Positions 45,111 through 53,066 of a DNA stretch of 64,000 nt are shown piece after piece (positions within the stretch are counted from its first letter, which is position 1; the number at the start of each line of letters is the position of its first letter). Under the pieces are notes generated by a model, which searched no databases, was not told the DNA's origin, and saw nothing but the letters and a program-made list of their open reading frames with translations. Position numbers and translations under genes: made by a program. Where the stretch lies: NCBI RefSeq assembly GCF_000010325.1, contig NC_009662.1, positions 62,001 to 126,000 of the forward strand, given 5' to 3'. Source of the stretch: Nitratiruptor sp. SB155-2. Lineage in GTDB: Bacteria; Campylobacterota; Campylobacteria; Campylobacterales; Nitratiruptoraceae.

Positions 45111-45753
45111 GCCGATACCCTATCCCTTTGACAGTCAAAATTGGCAGTCCAATTTTACGAAGTCTGTTGATATGGACTCTGAGTGCATTTTCACTTGCAA
45201 AAGTTCCTTCATTGAGTGTTTCAAGGAGCAACGATTTTTCTATCGTATGACCTCTTTGTTGGAAGAAGAGTCTTGTAAGTTTTAGTTCTGCTGGTGGTAG
45301 CGCAATATAATCACCATTTTTGTAAAGCTCATCTTTCCCTATATAAAAACGAAAATCTCCTATTACAATTTCATCAGCTCTTGTATGAAAAGTTTTGCGA
45401 AGTAGTGCTTCAATACGGATTAACAGTTCATCAAAGTCAAAGGGCTTTTTGAGATAATCATCAGCCCCCACTTCAAACCCCTGAGCCAATGAATCGATAT
45501 CGGTTCTAGCTGTTATAAAAATGGCAGGAGTAGTAATACCTCCATCTCTTAGGTTTTTAAGCAGATCAAAACCATTGATAGTTGGAACATTTACATCAAG
45601 TATTAAGAGATCAAACTCTTCTTGAAATGTTGCATCTAGCGCTTCTTCTCCGCTTATTACATGCTTTATAGAAAACCCACGGCTTTCAAGAATATCTACC
45701 ATAGTTTCTGATAAAACATTGTCGTCTTCAAGAAGTAGTATTTTTGTTTTCAT
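45097..45753 (-). CDS. OmpR-family response regulator
   Basis: A 218-residue regulator: receiver domain residues 1-120 with phospho-acceptor Asp in LILDVNVPTINGFDLL and Lys in DDYLKKPFDFDEL, then a winged-helix DNA-binding domain ending in VKGIGYRLETS. It is intact, whereas its cognate kinase is frameshifted. The gene lies upstream of a kinase and exporter operon, and the shared palindrome (44047-44061, 45779-45793) is its likely site. Confidence 0.9.
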   Translation of the reverse strand: MKTKILLLEDDNVLSETMVDILESRGFSIKHVISGEEALDATFQEEFDLLILDVNVPTINGFDLLKNLRDGGITTPAIFITARTDIDSLAQGFEVGADDYLKKPFDFDELLIRIEALLRKTFHTRADEIVIGDFRFYIGKDELYKNGDYIALPPAELKLTRLFFQQRGHTIEKSLLLETLNEGTFASENALRVHINRLRKIGLPILTVKGIGYRLETS

Positions 45754-45760
45754 AAAAACT

Positions 45761-45793
45761 ATTATAGAAAAATGTATGTTAACGCAACGTGAA
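45761..45793 (-). promoter_or_regulatory. Promoter and operator of the response-regulator gene
   Basis: On the minus strand TTCACG-TTG-CGTTAA (45793 to 45779) lies 12 bases before TATAAT (45766 to 45761), with the ATG only 7 bases beyond, so the transcript should be nearly leaderless. It matches the exporter-operon palindrome apart from one base. Confidence 0.65.
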
Positions 45794-45912
45794 CATATTT
45801 TAAAGAAAGGGAGGAAATAGGTTCAGTAAAAAAGATTCCACCAAGCGAAATATATGTCTTAGCTACAACTCAAAAGCCGTTTCATAGCCACTACTGTAAT
45901 ACACACTTATAA
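45794..45912. other. Gene-free remainder of the uppP-relic gap
   Basis: The gap from 45754 to 46066 holds the regulator promoter, the uppP relic and a hairpin. This part shows no complete gene or RNA that I can name. A very short stretch reads like degraded C-terminal uppP sequence. Confidence 0.4.
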
Positions 45913-46019
45913 CTAATGTTGTCGTTTTGCAGGTACAATCATATGGCCTGTAGAAGAGACAGGCAAAATTTTGTAACACTTTCTACAATGCCAAGAAGAA
46001 TAGATTCAAGAAGCGTCAT
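45913..46019 (-). pseudogene. uppP: Relic of the start of uppP (undecaprenyl-diphosphatase)
   Basis: From ATG 46019 the minus strand reads MTLLESILLGIVESVTKF and then, after one added T at the TTTT (about 45965), LPVSSTGHMIVPAKRQH and a stop. The pattern GIVEGLTEFLPVSSTGH is the catalytic N-terminal motif of UppP (BacA), altered here. Nothing of the rest is clear beyond 45913; a segment at about 45840-45890 (VVAMKRLLS) might be a trace of the C-terminus. Essential-gene status means another copy must exist elsewhere in the genome. Confidence 0.6.
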
Positions 46020-46060
46020 AGTCAACCTTTTTTAGAAAAAAAGTGTAACAAAGGTTGACT
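46020..46060 (-). terminator. Perfect hairpin after sufE
   Basis: AGTCAACCTTT (46020-46030) and AAAGGTTGACT (46050-46060) form a perfect 11-bp stem around a 19-base loop that contains TTTTTTTCTA on the minus strand. It lies 6 bases beyond the sufE stop and 1 base before the uppP relic ATG. Terminator is likely; an operator or old mobile-element end is possible. Confidence 0.5.
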
Positions 46061-46066
46061 AATGAG

Positions 46067-46489
46067 TTATTGATTCTCTTTACACTTTTGGGCAAACCCA
46101 TAGATTCGTTTTAAAAACGCCTCCATTCCCTGCAGTCTCGTTGGACTCAAGATCTTATCAAATCCTAAAGAGTAGAGCTTTTGTGGGTCAAAGGATAGAA
46201 TCTCATCAGGAGTTCTATCGTTAAAGATTTTGAGCATCAAAGGAATCATCCCCTTTGCCATTTCTGAGCTTCCCTCAACAGTAAAATGGCATTTTCCATC
46301 TTTGCATTCCTCTACCATCCATGCATCACTGGCGCATCCATGGATTTTTGTCTGGTCGTTTTTCAGTTCATCAGGCAATCTCATCTCGTTTGTTTGTCCT
46401 AATTCCAAAATATATTCGACAATTGCATTGGGATCCTGTAATAGATCGAAATCCTCTTTGATTTGTTGCAATGCTTCATCCATAGTCAT
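46067..46489 (-). CDS. sufE: SufE-family cysteine desulfurase partner
   Basis: A 140-residue SufE protein. The sulfur-accepting Cys lies in IHGCASDAW (C52), followed by EECKDGKCHFTVEGSSEMAKG and FFLKR-like RLQGMEAFLKRIY at the C-terminus. It takes persulfide sulfur from a SufS/NifS desulfurase for Fe-S cluster assembly. ATG at 46489 has AGGAG 5 bases upstream. It is the first gene of a minus-strand block running through the uppP relic. Confidence 0.88.
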   Translation of the reverse strand: MTMDEALQQIKEDFDLLQDPNAIVEYILELGQTNEMRLPDELKNDQTKIHGCASDAWMVEECKDGKCHFTVEGSSEMAKGMIPLMLKIFNDRTPDEILSFDPQKLYSLGFDKILSPTRLQGMEAFLKRIYGFAQKCKENQ

Positions 46490-46675
46490 AATGGCTCCTT
46501 ATTTCTATTTTTTTCAATATAGCTTAAATAAGATAAATTTACTCTTAATTTGAACTTTTGGGAAAATATTTATAAAAGTTATCTTTTATTTATTTCAAAG
46601 GATTATTATGGTTAGTTGATATGTTAGGATATATTAAAAAATTTAGGACAAGTTATCAAAATAGAGGATGAGGAT
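46490..46675. other. Divergent intergenic region
   Basis: 186 bases between sufE and the GGDEF/EAL gene, very AT-rich. The right side ends in a GAGGATGAGG ribosome site before the TTG/ATG starts at 46676 and 46682. I see no small gene or RNA in it. Confidence 0.4.
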
Positions 46676-48895
46676 TTGAGTATGGAAGTAATAAAAAAAG
46701 AGTTTTCAAAAAAGATCGAGGGACTGGTTCCAAAAGAGGCTCAAAAGCAGCTGCAGTTGATAGCCGATGATATAATCAACAAATGTGTGAGTTTCTATAC
46801 AGAGCGCGAAGCTTTGGTAATTTTGGACGAGAAAAGGAATGTCATAGAAATAGACGGGATATTTTCGCAATGGTTTAACATATCGAAAGCAGAAGTCGAA
46901 GAAGGCTCTTTTATAGATCTTTTCGATCTTGTGTATAAAAGTGTAATTGAGGATTTTTTGGATGAACTGCATCATAAAGGATATGCGAGTCTCAAAGGGA
47001 TCTATCTGAATCTGCACAATCATCGACTTTTTGTCGATTTGAAGGGTGAAGTGATAGAGATCGATGGAAGAAGATATTATATTCTATTTTTCAAAAACAA
47101 AGAGTTTGACGCTATCAATTTCAAACTCAACGAAATTGAGAGAGAAACTGCAAATCTCGTACTTCGGGTTAAAACATTTGAACCTATGATGAGAGTAGTA
47201 CTGGATATTTTTATCCGATCGGGTTTGTTTGATTTTGGTTGGGTAGCGAAAGTGGATCTTAAAAGAAAAAAGATTATCCCTTTGGTGGTCGATGGTGATT
47301 CGCACATAAGCCAAGAGTTTATGAAACAGATCTACGATTTTACTGCATTCAAGTCTATTTTGGATGTTCTGATTCATAAAGAGGATGTGATCACATCTGA
47401 AGATCTTCTTTCGAAAGATTTAAAAAGCCAGATCATCTTCCCTTTAAAACGAAAATGGGAGTTCGATAAAAGCGAAGAGGTGGCTTATCTCGTGTTAGTC
47501 GCTTCTAAGCAAAAGATCCGTTTCGATGAAGAGAAGAGAAACCGACTCCGGGAAGTGATGTACAAAATCAATATGGCGATCAGTGAAATAATGCTGCAGC
47601 AAAAAGCGGATTTGCTGCTTGCGACAGATCCTCTCACCGCACTGCCGACACGGGATATTTTTTTCAAAGAGATCGATGCCAATATCGAATATGAGCAACA
47701 TTTTGCTATTGTTCTTATTGATGTGGATAAGCTAAGAAAAGTAAACGATGTGATGGGGTTTTGGGCTGGAGATGAAGTATTGAAGCATTTGGCAAACTTT
47801 TTAACGAAGAAGCTCCCTGATCCTATCATTGCCCGTATCGGTACGGATGAGTTTGGAATTATTGTAAAAGGAGGGAAGAAGGAGATCTATCACGCTTTGG
47901 ATATATTAGAAAAATTTAATGAACAATATGTCAAAGTCGATGGAAAAAAACTTTATGTCTCTATCAGTATGGGTGTAGCTTTTTATCCTGAAGATAGAAG
48001 AAAAAAAGAGTCTCTTTTTTTATTGGCTGAGAAAGCTTTGAAAGAGGCGAAACGAAAAGGTGGCAAACAGATCGAGTTTGCCAATAAAAATATCACTTTT
48101 TTGCCAAAAGACTATCTCGATCTTGAACGTGAACTCAAAGAGGCAGTTTCCAAAAAAGAGTATCTGCTCTATTATCAACCGATCATTGATATTCGTAATG
48201 GCAGAGTATGGGGTGCAGAAGCACTGCTTCGATGGAACAGCAAAAAAAGAGGGTTGGTACCTCCAAATGTCTTCATCTCCATACTTGAAGAAAGCGCTCT
48301 TATCAATGAAGTGGGTGAATTAATCTTGGAAGATATATGCAAAACGGCTAAAGAGTTTGAGGAACACGATCTGCGTATAGCGTTTTCTATGAATCTCTCT
48401 GTGACCCAACTCCTCAACCGCAATATGGCACAAGAGATCATTATGGCGGTAGAACATCATGAGGTGAAACCACAGCAGCTTATTGTCGAGATAACAGAGT
48501 CTGTTTTGATGGAAAATGTCGATAGACTCAAATCCCAGCTTGAAGAACTACATGAAAATGGAATTCAAATAGAGATCGATGATTTCGGAACCGGATACAG
48601 TTCGCTGAGCTATCTGAAGCATCTACCTATTACGAATCTCAAAATCGATATGGAGTTTATTCGGTCCATGCCTTCTGATGAAGAGGATCGGGCCATTGTA
48701 GGAGCGATTATCTCGATGGCGAAAGCGCTGCAAAAAGGAACGATTGCCGAAGGGGTTGAACAAAAAGAGCAGCTTGATATCTTGACAAATCTTGGTGTGG
48801 ACTATATTCAAGGCTACTACTTTGCAAAACCGATGCCAAAAGAAGAGTTAAAGCAATTTTTGGATAGATTTGATATGAAAAACTATATCGTTTAA
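46676..48895 (+). CDS. PAS-GGDEF-EAL cyclic-di-GMP protein, probable phosphodiesterase
   Basis: A 739-residue protein: PAS-like sensor (about 35-140), GAF-like region (about 150-310), GGDEF domain (about 330-470) and EAL domain (about 480-735). The cyclase motif is degenerate (RIGTDEF for GGDEF), and the I-site is KLPD. The EAL domain keeps AEALLRW, NLSVTQL, EITES, DDFGTGYSS and EGVEQ, so hydrolysis of c-di-GMP is likely. No membrane segment. It starts at TTG 46676 or ATG 46682, both after GAGGATGAGG. A small protein gene follows 9 bases later. Confidence 0.88.
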   Translation: MSMEVIKKEFSKKIEGLVPKEAQKQLQLIADDIINKCVSFYTEREALVILDEKRNVIEIDGIFSQWFNISKAEVEEGSFIDLFDLVYKSVIEDFLDELHHKGYASLKGIYLNLHNHRLFVDLKGEVIEIDGRRYYILFFKNKEFDAINFKLNEIERETANLVLRVKTFEPMMRVVLDIFIRSGLFDFGWVAKVDLKRKKIIPLVVDGDSHISQEFMKQIYDFTAFKSILDVLIHKEDVITSEDLLSKDLKSQIIFPLKRKWEFDKSEEVAYLVLVASKQKIRFDEEKRNRLREVMYKINMAISEIMLQQKADLLLATDPLTALPTRDIFFKEIDANIEYEQHFAIVLIDVDKLRKVNDVMGFWAGDEVLKHLANFLTKKLPDPIIARIGTDEFGIIVKGGKKEIYHALDILEKFNEQYVKVDGKKLYVSISMGVAFYPEDRRKKESLFLLAEKALKEAKRKGGKQIEFANKNITFLPKDYLDLERELKEAVSKKEYLLYYQPIIDIRNGRVWGAEALLRWNSKKRGLVPPNVFISILEESALINEVGELILEDICKTAKEFEEHDLRIAFSMNLSVTQLLNRNMAQEIIMAVEHHEVKPQQLIVEITESVLMENVDRLKSQLEELHENGIQIEIDDFGTGYSSLSYLKHLPITNLKIDMEFIRSMPSDEEDRAIVGAIISMAKALQKGTIAEGVEQKEQLDILTNLGVDYIQGYYFAKPMPKEELKQFLDRFDMKNYIV

Positions 48896-48904
48896 GGAGG
48901 CTCG

Positions 48905-49126
48905 ATGCCGCATCACAAACATCATGAAAAACTCGAAAAACTCAAAGAGGCTATCAAAAACTCTTCCCATTTGAGTGAAGAGGAAAAAAGCAACGCATTG
49001 GCCCATATCGAAGAGTGGTACACCGAGGATCAAGCAGACAAAGTGGTCTGGGACATGCTCAAACAAAAGCTGCTTGATATCAGTGCCAAAATGGAGCCGA
49101 TATTGGCTGAACTCGGATTTTTGTAG
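48905..49126 (+). CDS. Small DUF4404-like helical protein
   Basis: A 73-residue protein (PHHKHHEKLEKLKEAIKNSS at the start, then HIEEWYTEDQADKVVWDML). Sequence features resemble short helical bundle proteins such as DUF4404, but the family call is tentative. Its spacing to the c-di-GMP gene (9 bases) and AAGGAGG ribosome site overlapping the upstream stop show co-transcription. Contains a His-rich N-terminus. Confidence 0.6.
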   Translation: MPHHKHHEKLEKLKEAIKNSSHLSEEEKSNALAHIEEWYTEDQADKVVWDMLKQKLLDISAKMEPILAELGFL

Positions 49127-49407
49127 GATTGGATTACACTCAACAAAGCATATTTTTCACATATGTGTGGATCAAAGGCTATAAAAACTGAAAGAATAGT
49201 TTGAAATCCGGATGCTTTATAGTTAGTTGCCAAAGGAATAGAATCAAAAGAAATTACATGAAAATTTTCAGTTATTCTGCCAAGCGACAGATCCAATTTC
49301 TTTAATGAATGCAGACTCTATTAAAGTTTTAAAATAGTCTGTTTTGTTTGTTTATGTTATAAAAGAGGTTTTTATCATAGTATTTTTGTGTGGAATTTTG
49401 TCTTGAA
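49127..49407. other. 281-base gap before the sirtuin gene
   Basis: No recognised gene. A minus-strand open stretch (49030-49296) reads LSLGRITENFHVISFDSIP and further plausible-looking residues, but it overlaps the small gene and has no ribosome site or family that I can place. It could be a worn gene relic. Confidence 0.3.
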
Positions 49408-50094
49408 ATGATAAAAAATATCTATATTCTCAGCGGTGCGGGACTATCTGCTCCAAGCGGCATTCCTACCTTTCGAGATGGCGGTCTTTGGGATAACATC
49501 AATATCGATGAGGTTGCAACCCATGAAGCCTGGCTGAAAAATCCCAAAAAAGTGATCGCATTTTTTGATCAAAGGCGAATAGAGCTCGCGCATTGTCAGC
49601 CAAACAGAGCCCACTATTTTTTTGCTTCACTCCCAAATGCTATTCATCTGACACAAAATGTGGATGATCTATGTGAAAAAGCCGGGGATAACCCTATCCA
49701 TCTGCATGGGAAGTTGACAGAGATTCGATGTGAAGTGTGTAAAAAGATTTGGGATATCGGATATACCGCTCAACCAAATAACTGCCACTTTTGTGGCAGT
49801 TTCAATGTCCGCCCTAATGTTATACTTTTTGGAGAAGTTGCATCCAACTATCGCTATTTGTATACAACGAAGGCCGATATTTTCATAGCGGTGGGAACAA
49901 GTGGCAAAGTGATCGATATAGCAGATATCGCTCAAAACTATCCTGTCTCTATTTTAATCAATCCAAAAAGAGAAAAACGCGTGACAATGTTTGGGGAGTT
50001 CGAAGAGTATATCGATGAGTACTTTACCTTTTTTATCCAAAAAAGCGCCGATGAAGCGATAAAAGATTTAAAAAAACTTTTAAAGGAATTGTGA
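49408..50094 (+). CDS. Sir2-family NAD-dependent deacylase
   Basis: A 228-residue sirtuin: SGAGLSAPSGIPTFRDGG (NAD loop), TQNVDDLCEKAG, catalytic HLHGKLTEIRC, a four-Cys zinc site (CEVC and CHFC) and GTSGKVIDIAD. It removes acyl groups from lysine, probably succinyl or acetyl, and the substrate range is not readable. ATG at 49408 is preferred over GTG at 49390, but neither has a good ribosome site. Its stop overlaps the iron-exporter start (TGATG). Confidence 0.87.
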   Translation: MIKNIYILSGAGLSAPSGIPTFRDGGLWDNINIDEVATHEAWLKNPKKVIAFFDQRRIELAHCQPNRAHYFFASLPNAIHLTQNVDDLCEKAGDNPIHLHGKLTEIRCEVCKKIWDIGYTAQPNNCHFCGSFNVRPNVILFGEVASNYRYLYTTKADIFIAVGTSGKVIDIADIAQNYPVSILINPKREKRVTMFGEFEEYIDEYFTFFIQKSADEAIKDLKKLLKEL

Positions 50095-50951
50095 TGGATA
50101 TGCAAAAAGTGCTGAAACAGCAGCAAAACGAAATAGATGAATATCATATCTATATGGCGTTATCGAAACTGGAAAAAGGCAAAAATAGCGAGATTCTTGC
50201 CCAAATTGCCCAAGATGAGTTGAAACATTACAACTTTTGGATCAAAGTGACAAAGCAAGAACTTAAGCCCAGAATGTGGCGTATTCGTCTGTATGTTACT
50301 TTGGCGAAACTGTTTGGTCTCAGTTTTGCTCTGAAAAAAATGGAGATGGGGGAAGAGGGAGCGGAACAGTTTTATCTAGAGGTTGCTAAAGAGTATCCAG
50401 AGGCTAAAACAATCTACGAAGATGAAGCAAGACATGAAACGATGCTTATCAACATGCTCCAAGATGAAAAGCTTGAATATGCCGGAGCCGTGGTTCTTGG
50501 TATGAACGATGCACTGGTAGAGCTGACAGGAACGCTCACAGGGGTAGCTTTGGCCTTTTCAAACGCTAAATATGTAGGAATTACGGGAGTCATCATGGGA
50601 ATTGCGGCTTCGCTTTCGATGGCCGGGAGTGCCTACTTGGAAGCGAGAGAAAATGCGGACAAGGGGATAGAGCCCAAAAAGTATGCCCTCTATACCGGGC
50701 TTTCCTATATTTTGACAACCATTATAGTGGTGCTGCCTTTCTTTATCTTTGATAGAGCTAAAGTGGCGTTGGTTTTTATGTTTATGGGTGCCGCACTTTC
50801 CATTCTTGTGTACAACTATTATATTGCAGTGGCTAGAGAAGAGGATTTTGCTAAACGGGTCAAAGAGATGTTTCTCATTACCTTTGGTGTAGCAGCTATC
50901 AGTTTTGTTATCGGATATCTCGTCAATCGCTATTTCGGTATAGAAATTTGA
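50094..50951 (+). CDS. Ferritin-like/VIT iron exporter (MbfA type)
   Basis: A 285-residue fusion. Residues 1-130 are an erythrin-type four-helix domain with metal ligands in DEYHIYMAL, QDELKHYNFW and YEDEARHETM; residues 135-285 are a VIT1/CCC1 membrane domain with GMNDALVELTGTLTGVALAF. MbfA proteins bind iron and export Fe2+ under iron excess or peroxide. It is coupled to the sirtuin gene by a 1-bp overlap and followed by an NnrS gene. Confidence 0.88.
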   Translation: MDMQKVLKQQQNEIDEYHIYMALSKLEKGKNSEILAQIAQDELKHYNFWIKVTKQELKPRMWRIRLYVTLAKLFGLSFALKKMEMGEEGAEQFYLEVAKEYPEAKTIYEDEARHETMLINMLQDEKLEYAGAVVLGMNDALVELTGTLTGVALAFSNAKYVGITGVIMGIAASLSMAGSAYLEARENADKGIEPKKYALYTGLSYILTTIIVVLPFFIFDRAKVALVFMFMGAALSILVYNYYIAVAREEDFAKRVKEMFLITFGVAAISFVIGYLVNRYFGIEI

Positions 50952-51009
50952 CCATGCTCAAGAACAAATATATCAAAGTTTGTTATAGTTTTGTGAAAAA
51001 GGGGAGGGT

Positions 51010-52200
51010 ATGATGCAGTTTTCTCAAGCAAAGTTATCAAAACGGGACTATTTCTTTTCCCAGCCACATCAGCCCTTTTTCGCACTTGGGATGATCAATG
51101 CACTTCTTTTTATGGCTCTTTTCATTCCGGCATTTCGAGGGCTTATTGATACGGATGCGAAGTTTTTACATGCTTATTCTATGATCTTTTTGGTTTTTAC
51201 CAATTTCTTTTTCGGTTTTTTATTCACTACTTTTCCAAGGTTTTCCGGCACACCCCCAATTGAGCCGAGGCGATATCTTTTGGTTTTTCTTCTCAACTTC
51301 CTGGCTTCACTTGTTTTTTTCATTGGCATCTGGGTGCCTTTTTTGTGGTTTATAGTACCACTCTTTATGGTCTTGTCATTGACGTTCACATTAAAAGAGT
51401 TCTATGGTATCTATCAAAAATGTATGATGCCAAAGCAGGATCAATATTGGCTTATCGTTGGCATAGGAACCGGAGCGATAAGCAATCTGCTTTTTTTACT
51501 CTCGCTCATTCCATGTAGTTGTAAATCGACTGTTTTTTACAATACGGCTGTCAATTTTGGGGTATATCTCTATCTTATCTTCGTTGCGTTTGTGGTGGCT
51601 TTTCGTATGGTACCGTTTTTTTCACACGTAATGGAGTATAAAAAAAGTAGATTTTTGTACGCTTCAGTCTTCGCTCTTTTCTTGCTCCACTCCTTTGTAA
51701 GTGGAATATATCCAAAAGCCCTCTTTTTGGTTGACCTCATTACAGCCTTGGTTATTGCGTATGAGATTAAGAAGATTCATCTTCCTTTTCCAAACAAGGA
51801 GCCGCTACTTTGGATACTGCACCTGGCACTATTTTGGCTGCCAACGGCACTATTTCTAGGCAGTATAACAGAGTTTTTTGAATCCTTTTATGGATGGTAC
51901 AGTTTTAAGCTGCCTTTGCATCTTTTGGCTCTTGGCTTTTTGATGACTGTGCTTATTGGTTTTGGCACAAGAGTTACTCTTGGACACTCCGGAAATGCTT
52001 TGAGAGTAGATAAAGCTGGAGTGTTGATCTTTTACTTTACGCAGATCGTCGTTCTTGGCCGTATCATGTTTAGCTTGGCCGCCTCATTTGGTCATGTGAC
52101 CCCGATGTTCGACATCAGTGCAACATTATGGATATTGTTGATAGTTGCATGGCTTTGGAAATATTTTGAAGTGTTGGCCTTTGGAAAGAGACTTGCCTAA
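51010..52200 (+). CDS. NnrS-family membrane protein
   Basis: A 396-residue polytopic membrane protein with about eleven to twelve hydrophobic segments. Family markers include HQPFFALGMINALLFM, FPRFSGTPPIEPRRYL, AFRMVPFFSH and GFGTRVTLGHSG, with the conserved His and Arg residues linked to heme and copper binding. NnrS protects against nitric oxide. ATG at 51010 or 51013 after GGGAGGG. The stop overlaps the convergent rsgA by 4 bp. Confidence 0.9.
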   Translation: MMQFSQAKLSKRDYFFSQPHQPFFALGMINALLFMALFIPAFRGLIDTDAKFLHAYSMIFLVFTNFFFGFLFTTFPRFSGTPPIEPRRYLLVFLLNFLASLVFFIGIWVPFLWFIVPLFMVLSLTFTLKEFYGIYQKCMMPKQDQYWLIVGIGTGAISNLLFLLSLIPCSCKSTVFYNTAVNFGVYLYLIFVAFVVAFRMVPFFSHVMEYKKSRFLYASVFALFLLHSFVSGIYPKALFLVDLITALVIAYEIKKIHLPFPNKEPLLWILHLALFWLPTALFLGSITEFFESFYGWYSFKLPLHLLALGFLMTVLIGFGTRVTLGHSGNALRVDKAGVLIFYFTQIVVLGRIMFSLAASFGHVTPMFDISATLWILLIVAWLWKYFEVLAFGKRLA

Positions 52201-53066
52201 CAGGGCAGTTCTTCCCAGTAATACTGCATGATTTTGAGATAGTTTTTAAATCGCTCACAGGCAATTTCACCACGTAAAACCGCCTCTTTGACTGCGCATC
52301 CTGGCTCGTTGGTATGGGTACAGTCCGGATATTTACAGGTATAGCGTAAAAACTCTTTGAAATAGCGATGCACCTCTTTTTTATCCATAAAATAGCTCGC
52401 TTCCACTTTGCTAAATCCAGGAGTGTCGGCGAGAAAAGAGGAATTATCAAAACGGTACAGTGTTACTGCGGTGGTTGTATGGCGCCCACGTCCTATTTTT
52501 TTATTTACTTGTCCTGTTTTAATCTCAACTCCTAAAAGTCTTGAAAGCAGTGTCGATTTTCCAGCCCCGCTTGGTCCTGCGACGATGGTGATATCTCCTT
52601 GGATATAGGATTTGATTTTCTCTATTCCATCACTGTTTTGTGCACTGATGGCAATCGTTTCATAGCCTACCGAGCTATAAAGCCTCATCCACTTTTCAAG
52701 CTCTTCTTTCTCTTCTAAAAGATCGATTTTATTAAAAACAATAACCGGTTCAATCCCTTTAAACTCATAGACTGCCAAGAAATTATCGAGTAGATAGCTA
52801 TCGAAATCCGGTGTTTTCATAGCCATCACGACCAAGACATTGTCTACATTGGCAACAGGTGGACGGGTGAGGAGATTGCGTCTTGGCTCGATGCTTTCAA
52901 TAACAAATTGATTATCAACTATTTCGCCTTTTACGTAGTCTCCCGCATAGATTTTCTCTTTTTTTACCTTTTTGCGTAGGATAGTAGGAAATGTTTCAAA
53001 CGTATCGAGTCTTGTAACTCGACTCGCAGCGGCGCTGCGGTAGGTTACGAGTCCTTTAACACTCAT
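52197..53066 (-). CDS. rsgA: Ribosome small-subunit-dependent GTPase
   Basis: A 289-residue circularly permuted GTPase: OB domain first, then FNKIDLLEE (G4), [16 protein letters not shown] (G1), DTPGFSKVE (G3) and a C-terminal zinc knuckle [16 protein letters not shown]. RsgA checks maturing 30S subunits. ATG at 53066 ([11 protein letters not shown]) is preferred over 53093, as the family begins with such a strand. It overlaps the end of ilvD by 11 bp. Confidence 0.92.
   Translation of the reverse strand: MSVKGLVTYRSAAASRVTRLDTFETFPTILRKKVKKEKIYAGDYVKGEIVDNQFVIESIEPRRNLLTRPPVANVDNVLVVMAMKTPDFDSYLLDNFLAVYEFKGIEPVIVFNKIDLLEEKEELEKWMRLYSSVGYETIAISAQNSDGIEKIKSYIQGDITIVAGPSGAGKSTLLSRLLGVEIKTGQVNKKIGRGRHTTTAVTLYRFDNSSFLADTPGFSKVEASYFMDKKEVHRYFKEFLRYTCKYPDCTHTNEPGCAVKEAVLRGEIACERFKNYLKIMQYYWEELPC

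Noticed and set aside
49030-49296. 88-codon minus-strand frame
   Set aside because: It overlaps the 73-residue gene and lacks a ribosome site; at most a gene relic.
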